64,000 nucleotides of DNA from Amycolatopsis benzoatilytica AK 16/65 (GTDB taxonomy: Bacteria > Actinomycetota > Actinomycetes > Mycobacteriales > Pseudonocardiaceae). Positions within the stretch are counted from its first letter, which is position 1. Every line of letters starts with the position of its first letter. Location of the stretch: the NCBI RefSeq assembly GCF_000383915.1, contig NZ_KB912942.1, positions 1,397,953 to 1,461,952 on the forward strand. The letters are read 5' to 3'. Position numbers and translations under genes: made by a program. Positions 26,613 to 35,489 of the stretch are shown in pieces. The notes under the pieces were generated by a model, which was not told the DNA's origin, did no database searches, and worked only from the letters and a program-made list of their open reading frames with translations.

Positions 26613-27448
26613 CGAGCGCCTCCGAACGGCAGCCGCGGATCGACGTCTTGGGATTCCCAGGTCTGGCGGACCCAGGCGTGCGCCGGGTCGTCGCAGATCA
26701 GCCAGGCCCGCTCGGGGCCCGGTCCGGCCATCACGTTGAGGTAGTAGAGATCGTAGCCGGGCGCGGCCATCGACGGGCCGTGCCAGCCGTGCGGGATCAG
26801 CACCGCATCGCCGCTGCGGACCTCTTCCAGCACCTCGATCGGCCGCTCCGCGGTGCCGTAGACGCGCTGGTAGCCCATTCCGCCCCCGGCCACTTCGAAA
26901 TAGTAGATTTCCTCCAGCTCGCTTTCGCCTTCGCGCGCCTCGTCGTGCTTGTGCGGCGGATACGACGACCAATTCCCGCCCGGGGTAAGGACTTCGCAGA
27001 CGAGCAGCTGGTCGGCGTCGAAGGTGTGCGGCAGGCAGTAGTTGTTGACCTGACGGCTGCAGATGCCCGCCCCGCGCAGCTCGGTCGGCACGTCCTCTGC
27101 CGGGCCGTAGCGAGCAGGCAGCCGCTTCGAGGTTTTCGCCGACGGCAACGCGAAGCGGCCGCTCCCGGTGATCGTCGCTTCGGTTTCCCTCGGCACGTAA
27201 GCGAAATCGGTCACCGAATCGAACACACTGGTGCGGCCGGCGAGTTCGAAGGTCTCGCCGTCCGCTTCGACGGTGCAGCTGCCAGACAGCGGGAGCACGA
27301 GCGTTTCCGCGCCGCCGGTGCTGACGGTCGCCGAGCCGTCCAGTTCGAGCACGCGCAGCCCCGAGTAACCCCAACCGGCTGATTCCGGAGTGACGACCAG
27401 GCTGAACGGACCGTCCGCCGTGCTGCCGCTTCTCTGGTAATGGTTCAT
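26609..27448 (-). CDS. iolB: 5-deoxy-glucuronate isomerase IolB
   Basis: A 279-residue double-cupin isomerase converting 5-deoxyglucuronate to 5-dehydro-2-deoxygluconate. The metal-binding cupin motif is visible as PPHKHDE followed by the downstream EEIYYFE and GDAVLIPHGWHGPS. The N-terminal cupin is degenerate, as usual for the family. The ATG at 27448 overlaps the aldolase stop (ATGA). An upstream in-frame extension with a different start has no support. Confidence 0.95.
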   Translation of the reverse strand: MNHYQRSGSTADGPFSLVVTPESAGWGYSGLRVLELDGSATVSTGGAETLVLPLSGSCTVEADGETFELAGRTSVFDSVTDFAYVPRETEATITGSGRFALPSAKTSKRLPARYGPAEDVPTELRGAGICSRQVNNYCLPHTFDADQLLVCEVLTPGGNWSSYPPHKHDEAREGESELEEIYYFEVAGGGMGYQRVYGTAERPIEVLEEVRSGDAVLIPHGWHGPSMAAPGYDLYYLNVMAGPGPERAWLICDDPAHAWVRQTWESQDVDPRLPFGGAR

Positions 27449-28311
27449 CGCAACCCCACCGCCGTGTCGACTGCCTTGGCCACGTCGCCGTCCCGTGGAT
27501 ACAGCAGCGACCGCCCGACCACCAGACCCTGCACGGTCGGCAGCGCCAGCGCCGCTTGCCACGCCGCGAACGCCGCGTCCGGATCGGTCACCTCGCCGCC
27601 GAGCAGCACCGCGGGCAGGGTGGACGCGGCCAGCACGCGCGGCATGTCGGCGACCACCGGCAGCTTGAGCCAGGTATAGGCGGACGAGCGGCCCAGCCCG
27701 GCCGCGATGGTGACGGACCGGATGACCGCCTCCGGGGACAGCTCGTTCCTGATCCGCCCGTCGCGCCAGACCGACAGGAACGGCTCGACCATCGCGAGAA
27801 GTTTCCGGTCGGCGAGGTCGTTGACCGCGTTCGCGGTGTTCTCCAGCAGGCTCGGCGTCGCCGGGTCGTCCAGGCAGATCCGGGCCAGCATCTTGCCGCC
27901 GTCGAACCGCATCCGCTCGATGGATTCCGCGTCGTAGCAGGCGAACCGGTCATCGATCTCGAAGCTCGACCCGGCCAGCCCGGTCCGGTTCATCGACCCG
28001 AGCACGGTCTTGCCGTGCAACGCGCCGAGCAGCAGCAGGTCGTCGATGATGTCCGCGGTGGCGAGCACGCCGGTGACCCCCGGTCGCTCCAACGCGAGGC
28101 ACAACCGCTCCAGCAGTTCGCCGCGGTCGGCCATCGCCAGCGGGTCCGAACCGACCGCGTTCGCGCCTCGGGCGGGATGGTCGGCCGCGATGATCATCAC
28201 CGAACCCTTGTCGTTGAACGGCGACTTCGCGCGTACCCGGTTCTCCGCCGCTTCGGCGATCGCCTCCGGGTCGTGCACCCGCTTCGCGACGATCCGCTCC
28301 ACGGTGTTCAT
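27445..28311 (-). CDS. Cgl0159-type (beta/alpha)8 aldolase of the inositol operon
   Basis: A 288-residue protein of the Cgl0159 family, related to DeoC/LacD class I aldolases and repeatedly found in actinobacterial iol clusters. MIIAADHPARGANAVG near residue 40 and a Lys-rich beta/alpha pattern (YTWLKLPVV, MVEPFLSVW, AVLLGGEV) fit a TIM barrel. By context it probably cleaves the phosphorylated intermediate from IolC into dihydroxyacetone phosphate and malonic semialdehyde, the job of IolJ elsewhere. This is inferred; no iolJ gene is in the window. It overlaps iolC upstream and iolB downstream by 4 bases each. Confidence 0.85.
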   Translation of the reverse strand: MNTVERIVAKRVHDPEAIAEAAENRVRAKSPFNDKGSVMIIAADHPARGANAVGSDPLAMADRGELLERLCLALERPGVTGVLATADIIDDLLLLGALHGKTVLGSMNRTGLAGSSFEIDDRFACYDAESIERMRFDGGKMLARICLDDPATPSLLENTANAVNDLADRKLLAMVEPFLSVWRDGRIRNELSPEAVIRSVTIAAGLGRSSAYTWLKLPVVADMPRVLAASTLPAVLLGGEVTDPDAAFAAWQAALALPTVQGLVVGRSLLYPRDGDVAKAVDTAVGLR

Positions 28312-29255
28312 GCGATCCCTCCGAGCTTGCGCAGCACCTGGTCGACTGTCGGCATCGCGTCGGAGCAGGCGAGTTCCCCGGCGACGAGCGCGCCCGCGGC
28401 ATTCGCGAACCGCATGATCCGCTCGGTGTCCCAGCCGGACAACAGGCCGTGCACCAGCGCCCCGCCGAACGCGTCGCCAGCACCGAGACCGTTGACGACC
28501 TCCACCGGCACCGGCGGCACTTCGGCCTCTCCCGTGTCGTCCACCGCCAGCACGCCCTTCGGTCCCTGCTTCACGACTGCCAGCGAGACACCGCGGTCCC
28601 GCAACGCCTTCGCCGCCGCTCGCGGTTCCCGAACCGCGACGGCGGTGTCGCATTCATCCAGGTTGCCGACCGCGACCGTCACGTGCTCCAGCGCCTTGCC
28701 GACCCACTCGCGCGCCTGTTCGCGCGATTCCCAGAACATCGGCCGGTAGTCGAGATCGAGCACCGTGATCCCGTCCCGGCCGCGGGCTTCGAGCGCGGCG
28801 AGCGTGGCCGCCCGGCTCGGTTCCTGCGACAGCCCGGTCACCGTCGCCCAGAACACCTTCGCCGCGCGGATCGCGTCGAAGTCGAGTTCGCCGGGGGAGA
28901 GGTCGAGGTCCGGGGCTTTGGGGAAACGGTAGAAGTAGAGCGGGAAGTCGTCCGGCGGGAAGACCTCGCAGAAGGTGACCGGCGTCGGCAGCTGCTTCGA
29001 GACGCCCACGAACTCGCTGGCCACGCCGTACTCGCCGAGCGCGCGGCGCAGGAACCGGCCGAACGGATCGTCGCCGGTCTTGGTGATCACCGCGGTGCGC
29101 CGTCCGTACCGGGCGGCCGCGACCGCGACGTTCGTCGCGCTGCCGCCGAGGTACTTGCCGAACGAGGTGACGTCCTCCAGTCCGACGCCGGTCTGGAGGG
29201 GATAGAGGTCCACGCCGATCCGGCCCATGGTGACGAGGTCGAACCCCGTGCGCAT
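28308..29255 (-). CDS. iolC: 5-dehydro-2-deoxygluconokinase IolC
   Basis: A 315-residue PfkB/ribokinase-family kinase. It phosphorylates 5-dehydro-2-deoxygluconate in inositol catabolism. The first PfkB signature is GGSATNVAVAAARYG near residue 35, and the second, with the catalytic Asp, is NGLGAGDAFGGALVHGL near residue 260. The substrate-side MGRIGVDLYPLQ at the N-terminus is typical of IolC. The ATG at 29255 has AGGAGG 6 bases upstream. It is the first gene of the minus-strand operon and faces a divergent GntR regulator. Confidence 0.94.
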   Translation of the reverse strand: MRTGFDLVTMGRIGVDLYPLQTGVGLEDVTSFGKYLGGSATNVAVAAARYGRRTAVITKTGDDPFGRFLRRALGEYGVASEFVGVSKQLPTPVTFCEVFPPDDFPLYFYRFPKAPDLDLSPGELDFDAIRAAKVFWATVTGLSQEPSRAATLAALEARGRDGITVLDLDYRPMFWESREQAREWVGKALEHVTVAVGNLDECDTAVAVREPRAAAKALRDRGVSLAVVKQGPKGVLAVDDTGEAEVPPVPVEVVNGLGAGDAFGGALVHGLLSGWDTERIMRFANAAGALVAGELACSDAMPTVDQVLRKLGGIA

Positions 29256-29307
29256 CGTGTCCTCCTGCCTGCCGCGTGGCTTCGACCGTGCCCCCGCCGG
29301 CTGACTT

Positions 29308-29325
29308 TGTCAAGACATATGGACA
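29308..29325. promoter_or_regulatory. Candidate GntR operator / iolC promoter
   Basis: TGTCAAGACATATGGACA holds two TGTC/GACA dyads and overlaps a TTGACA -35 hexamer for iolC (minus strand, 29308-29313). The dyads sit in the middle of the 107-bp gap between iolC and the GntR gene, so one site could govern both directions. On the plus strand a TAGGCT box lies 6 bp before the GntR ATG, which suggests a leaderless transcript. Confidence 0.55.
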
Positions 29326-29362
29326 TTAGGGCAAAGCCGGGTCCGGCCGGTAGGCTCGGACG

Positions 29363-30115
29363 ATGACCACCAGCCCGCCCTGGGACCCGGTCCGCGAGAT
29401 CGCGGTGGACCCGGCCAGCCCCGAGCCGCTGTACTTCCAGGTCGCGCGCCAGCTCTACGCGGCCATCGAAGACGGCCGCCTCCCGGCCGGCGCGCGGCTG
29501 GCGAACGAACTGGACCTCGCCGCCGGCCTGCGGCTGTCCCGGCCGACCGTCCGGCAGGCCATTCAGTCGCTCGTGAACGAGGGACTGCTGGTGCGCAGGC
29601 GCGGCGTCGGAACCCAGGTGGTGCGGACGAAGGTGTCCCGCCCGCTGCGGTTGAGCAGCCTGTTCGACGATCTGGCCGGGCTGGGCGGGGCGCCGTCGTC
29701 GGAGGTGCTGGTCAATCGGGTGGAGCCGGCGTCGGCGGAGGTCGCGACGTTGCTGGAGGCTCCGTCGCTGACGTCGGTGCGGAGGTTGAAGCGGATCCGC
29801 TCGGTGGACGGCGAGCCACTGGCGGTGATGAACAACTATCTGCCGGACGGGGTCATCGCGCCCCTTGACGAGGAGTTGGCTGCGCGCGGTTTGTACGAAC
29901 TGTTGCGGCAGGCCGGGATTCGGCTGCATTCGGCCCAGCAGAGCATTGGCGCGCGGGTTGCGACGGAGGAGGACGCGGCGCTGTTGGCGGAACAGCCAGG
30001 GGCGGCTCTGCTGACCATGCAGCGCACCACTTACGACGAGACCGGCCGGGTGGTGGAGTACGGCTGGCACGTTTACCGGGCGTCGCGGTATTCGTTCAAT
30101 CTTTCGCTGCAGTAG
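29363..30115 (+). CDS. GntR/HutC-family regulator of the inositol operon
   Basis: A 250-residue transcription factor. The winged helix-turn-helix lies at about 25-90 (LYFQVARQLYAAIEDGRLP, then LRLSRPTVRQAIQSLVNEGLLVRRRGVGTQV). The C-terminal UTRA effector domain is at about 100-248 (RIRSVDGEPLAVMNNYLPD, RTTYDETGRVVEYGWHVYRA). It is divergent from iolC with 107 bp between starts, so by position it is probably the repressor or sensor of inositol catabolism (IolR-like role). The effector is inferred, not shown. Confidence 0.88.
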   Translation: MTTSPPWDPVREIAVDPASPEPLYFQVARQLYAAIEDGRLPAGARLANELDLAAGLRLSRPTVRQAIQSLVNEGLLVRRRGVGTQVVRTKVSRPLRLSSLFDDLAGLGGAPSSEVLVNRVEPASAEVATLLEAPSLTSVRRLKRIRSVDGEPLAVMNNYLPDGVIAPLDEELAARGLYELLRQAGIRLHSAQQSIGARVATEEDAALLAEQPGAALLTMQRTTYDETGRVVEYGWHVYRASRYSFNLSLQ

Positions 30116-30145
30116 CGGGTCCGGCCGATCGCCAGCTCCGCCGGT

Positions 30146-30196
30146 CCGTGAAGGGAACATCGAGGGACTCAGAGTCCTTCAATGTTCCCTTCACGG
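30146..30196. repeat. 51-bp palindromic repeat, copy 5 (supplies a stop codon)
   Basis: CCGTGAAGGGAACATCGAGG at left and TTCAATGTTCCCTTCACGG at right, centre GACTCAGAGTCC. Its right end contains TCA at 30191-30193, which is the TGA stop of the dehydrogenase gene, so the element reaches into that coding sequence. It lies 30 bp after the GntR stop. Confidence 0.92.
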
Positions 30197-32980
30197 ACGT
30201 TTCTCCGGCGGATGGGCCAGCAGCTGTGCCAAGTGCAGTCCGCGTACTCCGGCCAGCTGGTCCGCCTGGGTGCGGCACGAGAATCCGTCCGCGAGGAACA
30301 CCGCGTCCGGCTTCTCCCGCAAAGCTGGCAGGAGCGCGTTCTCCGCGACTGCCACCGACACCTCGTAATGTCCCCGTTCCATGCCGAAGTTCCCGGCCAG
30401 TCCGCAGCAGCCGGCGAGGGTCTGCAGCCGCGCCCCGGCGGCTTCCAGCAGTGCCCGGTCGCTTTCGAAGCCCAGCACCGAATGCTGATGACAATGCGGC
30501 TGCGCGACGAGCTGCACGCCGGACAGATCCGGCGCTTCCCAACCGTCTGTGATGGACAGGAGCTCAGCCAGCGTGGTGACCGCGCCGGAGACCGCCTTCG
30601 CGTCCGAGTCGTCTGGGAAGAGATCCAGCAGGTCCGACCGCAGCACCGCGGTGCAGGACGGTTCGACGCCGACGATGGGCAGCCCGGCCGTGGCGTACGG
30701 CCGCAGCGTCTCGACGAGTTCGCGGAGTTTGCGGCGGGCCGTGTCAAGCTGTCCGGTGGTAATCCAGGTCAGCCCGCAGCACGGCCGGCGCGGTGGAACG
30801 ATGACCCGGTACCCGGCGTCGGCGAGCACCTCCGCGACGGCTTCGGCGACGTCGGTGTCCATGCCGTCCGAGAAAGAATCCGCCCACAGCACGACTTGCG
30901 GCCCCTCGTCGCGGACCCGCCGCCGGGACTTCGTGAACGATCGCCGGGCGAACCGCGGGGCATGCCGTCGCGGGTCCACTCCGGACAGTGCCAGCAAGAC
31001 CTTTTCGACCGGCCGGAGGGACATCAGCGCGTTGACCAGGAGCGGGCCGAGCACGGGGAACCGGTGCAGCAGACGGATCCAGTCCGGCAGCCTGCCCAGC
31101 GTGTAGTGCGAGACCGGGCGGAGCTTGCGCCGGTACTTCCGGTGCAGTGCCTCGGATTTGTACTGCGCCAGGTCCACCCCGGCCGGACAGTCGCTGGCGC
31201 ACGCCTTGCAGGACAGGCAAAGATCCAGCGACTCGTGCACCGCGGCGTCCGACCAGCCGGACACCAGCGAGCCGTTCGCGACTTCCTGCAGTACCCGTGC
31301 CCGGCCGCGCGTGCTGTCCTTTTCGTCGCGGGTCGCCAGGTAGGACGGGCACATGAACCCGCCGGCCGCGCGGTTGTCCGCGCGGCATTTGCCGACCCCG
31401 ACGCATCGGTGGACAGCGCGGGTGAAGTCGCCTCCGTCGTGCGAGAAGGAGAAGCCGTCGGCGACCGGAAGGGGCCGGGCCCGCGGGCGGCGGAGGTCCG
31501 CGTCGAGCGGGTGCGGCCGGACGACCACTCCGGGGTTGAGCAGGTCGTCCGGGTCGAACAAGTCCTTCACCGCGCCGAACAACGCGATCGATTCGGTCGA
31601 GTACATCCGCGGCAGCAGTTCGCCGCGGGCGCGGCCGTCGCCGTGTTCGCCGGAGAACGAACCGCCGTAGCCGACCACGAGGTCCGCGGCGGCGGTCAGG
31701 AACGAGCGGAACACCGAGGCGTCGCGTTCCAGCGGCAGGCCGAGCCGGACGTGCACGCACCCGTCGCCGAAGTGGCCGTAGGGGAGTCCTTCCAGCCCGA
31801 ATTCGTCGAGCAGTGCGTCGAAATCGCGCAGGTACGCGCCGAGCTGGCCGGGCGGGACGGCCGCGTCTTCCCACCCGGGCCAGGCCTGCTGGCCGGACGG
31901 CGTACGCCCGGCCAGCCCCGCGCCGTCCTCGCGGATCCGCCACATCGCGGTGGCGGCGGGCCCCCGCGGCAGCACGACGTGGTCCGCCGCCTGGGAATCC
32001 CGCACGATCTGCTCGGCACGGTGCTGAGCCTCGGCGGTGTCCGCGCCGCCCACTTCGATCATCAGCCAGCCGCCGCCGGCCGGCAGTTCCGGGACACCGC
32101 CGCGGTGGCTGCGCACCAGATCGACCAGTCGCGCGTCGAGCCCCTCGACGGCCAGCGGCCGGTGCGGCAGCAGCCCGGGTACCGCGTCGCCGGCTGTCGC
32201 CATGTCCGGGTAACCGAGCACGACCAGCAGCCGGGCCGGGGAGACCGGGACCAGGCTGACGGTCGCGTCGAGCGTGACCGCCAGCGTTCCCTCGGTGCCG
32301 ACGAGCGCGCGGGCCAGGTTCCGGCCGTTCTCCGGCAGCAGGTGCTCCAGCGAGTAACCCGAGACCTGCCGGCTGAATCGGCCGAACTCGGTGCGAATGA
32401 CCGACAGATGCCGGTCGATCAGCGCGTTGAGCCCGTCGACCGGCTCGACGGTGCTGAACCGGCGTCCAGTGCCGTCCACTGCGCGGAGCTCGCGCACGTT
32501 GTCGGCGGTGCGGCCGTACGCCACCGCGTGCGGGCCGCAGGCGTTGTTGCCGATCATCCCGCCGAGCGTCGCGCGCGCGTGCGTCGACGGGTCCGGTCCG
32601 AACCGAAGCCCGTGCGGCGCGGCGGCACGCTGCAGGTCGGCGAGGATGACACCGGGCTGGACGACCGCGGTCCGCGCCGCCGGGTCGAGGTCGACGATCC
32701 GGTTGAGATGGCGGGAGAAGTCGAGTACCAGGCCCGGCCCGACCGCGTTGCCCGCGACCGACGTCCCGCCGCCCCGGCAGGTCACCGGCAGGCTGTGCTG
32801 CCGCGACACCGCCAGCGCGGCGAGCACGTCGTCGGTGTCGAGCGGGGTCGCCACGACCTGCGGTACGACACGGTAGTTGGAGGCGTCGGAGGAGTACTCG
32901 GCCCGGCGCCGGACGTCCGCGTGCACCTCGCCGCGAACGGCGGCGCGGAGGTCGGCGAGCAGCTCGTTGTCGATGTCCAT
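30191..32980 (-). CDS. FAD-binding and Fe-S-binding D-2-hydroxyacid dehydrogenase
   Basis: A 929-residue fusion of a GlcD/Dld-type flavoprotein and a GlcF-type iron-sulfur subunit (YdiJ-like). The PCMH FAD domain (about 30-250) has PVTCRGGGTSVAGNAVG and GGMIGNNACGPHA. The FAD-oxidase C domain follows, with HFGDGCVHVRLG and GEHGDGRARG near 430-470. The ferredoxin-like region (about 545-620) has CVGVGKC...MCPSY and CLSCKACASDCPAG, and the CCG region has CCGLTW and CCGLAGNFG. Such enzymes oxidise D-lactate or D-2-hydroxyglutarate and pass electrons to the respiratory chain. The substrate is not determinable here. Its stop codon lies within palindromic repeat copy 5. Confidence 0.9.
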   Translation of the reverse strand: MDIDNELLADLRAAVRGEVHADVRRRAEYSSDASNYRVVPQVVATPLDTDDVLAALAVSRQHSLPVTCRGGGTSVAGNAVGPGLVLDFSRHLNRIVDLDPAARTAVVQPGVILADLQRAAAPHGLRFGPDPSTHARATLGGMIGNNACGPHAVAYGRTADNVRELRAVDGTGRRFSTVEPVDGLNALIDRHLSVIRTEFGRFSRQVSGYSLEHLLPENGRNLARALVGTEGTLAVTLDATVSLVPVSPARLLVVLGYPDMATAGDAVPGLLPHRPLAVEGLDARLVDLVRSHRGGVPELPAGGGWLMIEVGGADTAEAQHRAEQIVRDSQAADHVVLPRGPAATAMWRIREDGAGLAGRTPSGQQAWPGWEDAAVPPGQLGAYLRDFDALLDEFGLEGLPYGHFGDGCVHVRLGLPLERDASVFRSFLTAAADLVVGYGGSFSGEHGDGRARGELLPRMYSTESIALFGAVKDLFDPDDLLNPGVVVRPHPLDADLRRPRARPLPVADGFSFSHDGGDFTRAVHRCVGVGKCRADNRAAGGFMCPSYLATRDEKDSTRGRARVLQEVANGSLVSGWSDAAVHESLDLCLSCKACASDCPAGVDLAQYKSEALHRKYRRKLRPVSHYTLGRLPDWIRLLHRFPVLGPLLVNALMSLRPVEKVLLALSGVDPRRHAPRFARRSFTKSRRRVRDEGPQVVLWADSFSDGMDTDVAEAVAEVLADAGYRVIVPPRRPCCGLTWITTGQLDTARRKLRELVETLRPYATAGLPIVGVEPSCTAVLRSDLLDLFPDDSDAKAVSGAVTTLAELLSITDGWEAPDLSGVQLVAQPHCHQHSVLGFESDRALLEAAGARLQTLAGCCGLAGNFGMERGHYEVSVAVAENALLPALREKPDAVFLADGFSCRTQADQLAGVRGLHLAQLLAHPPEKRP

Positions 32981-33061
32981 CCCGCACCGAACTTACCCGC
33001 CGGAATTCGCCCCAGCGAGGCGGACTGGCTCGCGCCCAGGCCGCGCAGTGCGGGTAAAAGT

Positions 33062-33112
33062 CCGGGAAGGGCCCCTTGCCGGAATCCAAGTCCGGCAAGG
33101 GGCCCTTCACGG
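33062..33112. repeat. 51-bp palindromic repeat, copy 6
   Basis: CCGGGAAGGGCCCCTTGCCGG at left (33062-33082) and CCGGCAAGGGGCCCTTCACGG at right, centre AATCCAAGT. It lies 53 bp beyond the stop of the substrate-binding gene. Confidence 0.92.
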
Positions 33113-33165
33113 ACGCGTCAGCCGAGGTTAAGCGGGAACGCCGTTGCCGCGGTCATCGGCGGCAC

Positions 33166-34575
33166 TCAGCCGCCGAGCTTGGCGTTGTAGTCCGAGATCT
33201 GCTTGTTCGCCTTGTTCTCCGCGTCGGTCAGCGCCGCCTTGGCGTCCTGGCCCTGCAGCACCGCGGCCTGCAGCGCCTGCTCGACGTCCTTGCGGATGTC
33301 CGGCATGACGCCCACCGAGCAGCCCTGCGTGGCGTGCGTCAGCTTGGTGCCCTCGAGCTGCTTGATCGCCGTCTCGAACTGCGGCTTCTGCGAGACCCAC
33401 TGCTTGTCTGCCGGGTCCTGCAGCGCGCCCTTGCTGATCGGGAAGTAGCCGGTCGAGGTGTGCCAGGTGACCTGGGTCTTCTTCTCGGCCAGGAACTTCA
33501 CCAGCTCCCACGAGGCGCGCTCGCGGGCGGCGTCGCCGGAGTTGATCGTCCACAGCGAGGCGCCGCCGATGATCGGGCCGCCGGTGTTCGCGGCGTCGAC
33601 CTTCGGGAAGTAGCCGGTGGAGACGGTGAACGGGTTCTTGGCGGCGGCCGCGCCCTTGGTGAACTGGCCCAGCGAACCGGTCGACTCCAGCCCGATCGCG
33701 ACGGTGCCGGAGCTGAACGCGTTGTCGCCGTTGTCGGTGTTGCTGTCCAGCTTCATCGCCAGCCCCTCCTTCACCATGTCCTGCCACCACTTGAGCAGCT
33801 TGACGTTGGTGTCGGTGGCCAGCGTGGCCTTGTTCGCGCGGCCGGTGCGGCCGTTCTCCGAATCGCAGATCGTCTGGTTCGCGATCGCGTTCCACTGCTC
33901 GACGTACCAGCCGTACAGCGTCGCGCCGAAGCCGTACTGCACGGTTTCGCCCGGCGTGGCCTTGATCTTGCGCGCGGCCGCGGTGATCTCGTCCAGCGAC
34001 GTCGGCGGCTTGGCCGGGTCGAGTCCGGCCTTCTGGAACGCCTCGCGGTTGAGGTAAAGCAGCGGCATCGAGGTGTTGAACGGCATCGAGTACAGCTTGT
34101 TGTCGACCGTGTAGTAGCCGGCGATGTTCGGCTGGATGTCGGCCGTGTCGTAGTGGTCGACGTCGATGAACGACTGCATCGGCAGGGTCGTCTTCGAGTC
34201 GATCATGTACCGGGTGCCGATGTCGTACATCTGCATCAGATCCGGGCGCTGCGCGGCCGAGGAATTCTTGTAGGCGGCCAGGGCGGTGTCGTACTGGCCC
34301 TTGTAGTTCAGGTTGACCTTGATCTTGCCGGCGTGCGCGGCGTTGAACTCGGTGACCAGCTTGCCGAGCGTCTCGCCGTTCGTGCCGCTCATCGCGTGCC
34401 AGAAGTTGATCGAGACCTCGCCCTTGCCGTTCAGCGCGTCGGCGCCGGGCGCGGTCGCCGAGTCCGAACCGGACGCCGGGCCCGCGTTCGTCGCGGACGA
34501 GCAGGAGGAGAGGACAGTCGCGGCCGCGACGAACGCGGCCACCGCCGCGAATCCGCGGCGTTTTCCGATGCGCAC
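33166..34575 (-). CDS. ugpB: ABC transporter substrate-binding lipoprotein, UgpB-like
   Basis: A 469-residue solute-binding lipoprotein. The signal peptide ends in lipobox VLSSC with Cys25. INFWHAMSGTNGETLGKLVTEFN near residue 55 and NYKGQYDTALAAYKN are close to the UgpB (glycerol-3-phosphate and glycerophosphodiester) binding proteins. PFNTSMPLLYLNREAF is the typical hinge strand. The GTG start at 34575 has AAGGGAA upstream. It follows the two permease genes on the same strand. The gene symbol reflects resemblance; the substrate could be another phosphodiester or sugar. Confidence 0.78.
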   Translation of the reverse strand: MRIGKRRGFAAVAAFVAAATVLSSCSSATNAGPASGSDSATAPGADALNGKGEVSINFWHAMSGTNGETLGKLVTEFNAAHAGKIKVNLNYKGQYDTALAAYKNSSAAQRPDLMQMYDIGTRYMIDSKTTLPMQSFIDVDHYDTADIQPNIAGYYTVDNKLYSMPFNTSMPLLYLNREAFQKAGLDPAKPPTSLDEITAAARKIKATPGETVQYGFGATLYGWYVEQWNAIANQTICDSENGRTGRANKATLATDTNVKLLKWWQDMVKEGLAMKLDSNTDNGDNAFSSGTVAIGLESTGSLGQFTKGAAAAKNPFTVSTGYFPKVDAANTGGPIIGGASLWTINSGDAARERASWELVKFLAEKKTQVTWHTSTGYFPISKGALQDPADKQWVSQKPQFETAIKQLEGTKLTHATQGCSVGVMPDIRKDVEQALQAAVLQGQDAKAALTDAENKANKQISDYNAKLGG

Positions 34576-34610
34576 AGTGATTCCCTTTCGTTTCCCAGTG
34601 GAAGATGCGG

Positions 34611-35489
34611 TCACTTCACGGCTCCGGCCATGAACCCGCGGACGAGCCAGCGCTGCCCGAAGATCACCAGCAGCAGGGTGGGCAGCAGGGTGATGGTCAC
34701 GCCGGCCAGCACCAGCGCCTGCTGCGTGCCGTTCCCGTTGGCCTTCAACGCGAACACCGCCGTCTGCAGCGTGTTCATCGAGTTGTTCGAGGACGAGATG
34801 ATCAGCGGCCAGAAGTACATGTTCCAGCCCTGCAGGAACGACCAGACCGCGAGCGCGGTCAGCGACGGCCGGACCGAGGGCAGCACGATGGTGAACAGGA
34901 ACCGCAGGTGGCCGCAGCCGTCGATGCGGGCGGCATCGGACAGTTCGGTGGGGAACTGCCGGAATGCCTGGCGCATCAGGAAGACGCCGAACCCGTTGGC
35001 CAGGAACGGCAGCACCAGGCTCCACTGGCTGTTCTCGATGCCGAGGCTGCGCACGAACAGCGCGTTCGGGACCACGATGGCCTCGTAAGGCACCATGATC
35101 GTGACCATGAACAGCCAGAACAGCGGGCGGCGCAACGGCATCTTGACGAAGACCAGCCCGTAGGCGGCCAGGCACGAGGTCACCAGGTGCGCGATCATGA
35201 TGACCAGGCCGACGAAGAGAGAGTTCGCGAACGCGGGCAGCAAGGGCACCACGGTCTGCTGCCAGGCCGCGATGTAGTTGTCGAAGCTGTAGCTGCCGTC
35301 GAACAGTCCCGGCGGCTGCCGGACGAGGCGCCCTTCGGGCAGGAATCCGCCGACGACGGTCAGCAGCACCGGAAACAGCAGTACCACCATGGCGAGGGCG
35401 AGCCACACGTAGGTGAGCGCACTGGTTTTCTTGCCCGGGGCGGCCAGAGAGCTGCGCTTGCGGGCCGGACGTTCGAGTGCCTGGGTCAC
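34611..35489 (-). CDS. ugpE: ABC transporter permease, UgpE-like
   Basis: A 292-residue inner-membrane permease of the MalG/UgpE class with about six TM segments. The cytoplasmic EAA loop that contacts the ATPase is DAARIDGCGHLRFLFTIVLPSV. The GTG at 35489 overlaps the ugpA stop (GTGA), so the two permeases are co-translated. An N-terminal tail of about 25 residues precedes the first TM segment, as usual. Confidence 0.82.
   Translation of the reverse strand: MTQALERPARKRSSLAAPGKKTSALTYVWLALAMVVLLFPVLLTVVGGFLPEGRLVRQPPGLFDGSYSFDNYIAAWQQTVVPLLPAFANSLFVGLVIMIAHLVTSCLAAYGLVFVKMPLRRPLFWLFMVTIMVPYEAIVVPNALFVRSLGIENSQWSLVLPFLANGFGVFLMRQAFRQFPTELSDAARIDGCGHLRFLFTIVLPSVRPSLTALAVWSFLQGWNMYFWPLIISSSNNSMNTLQTAVFALKANGNGTQQALVLAGVTITLLPTLLLVIFGQRWLVRGFMAGAVK

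Noticed and set aside
33076..35088. A 670-codon plus-strand open frame opposite the ugp genes.
   Set aside because: It is antisense to clear transport genes, is Arg/Val-rich and has no domain pattern.
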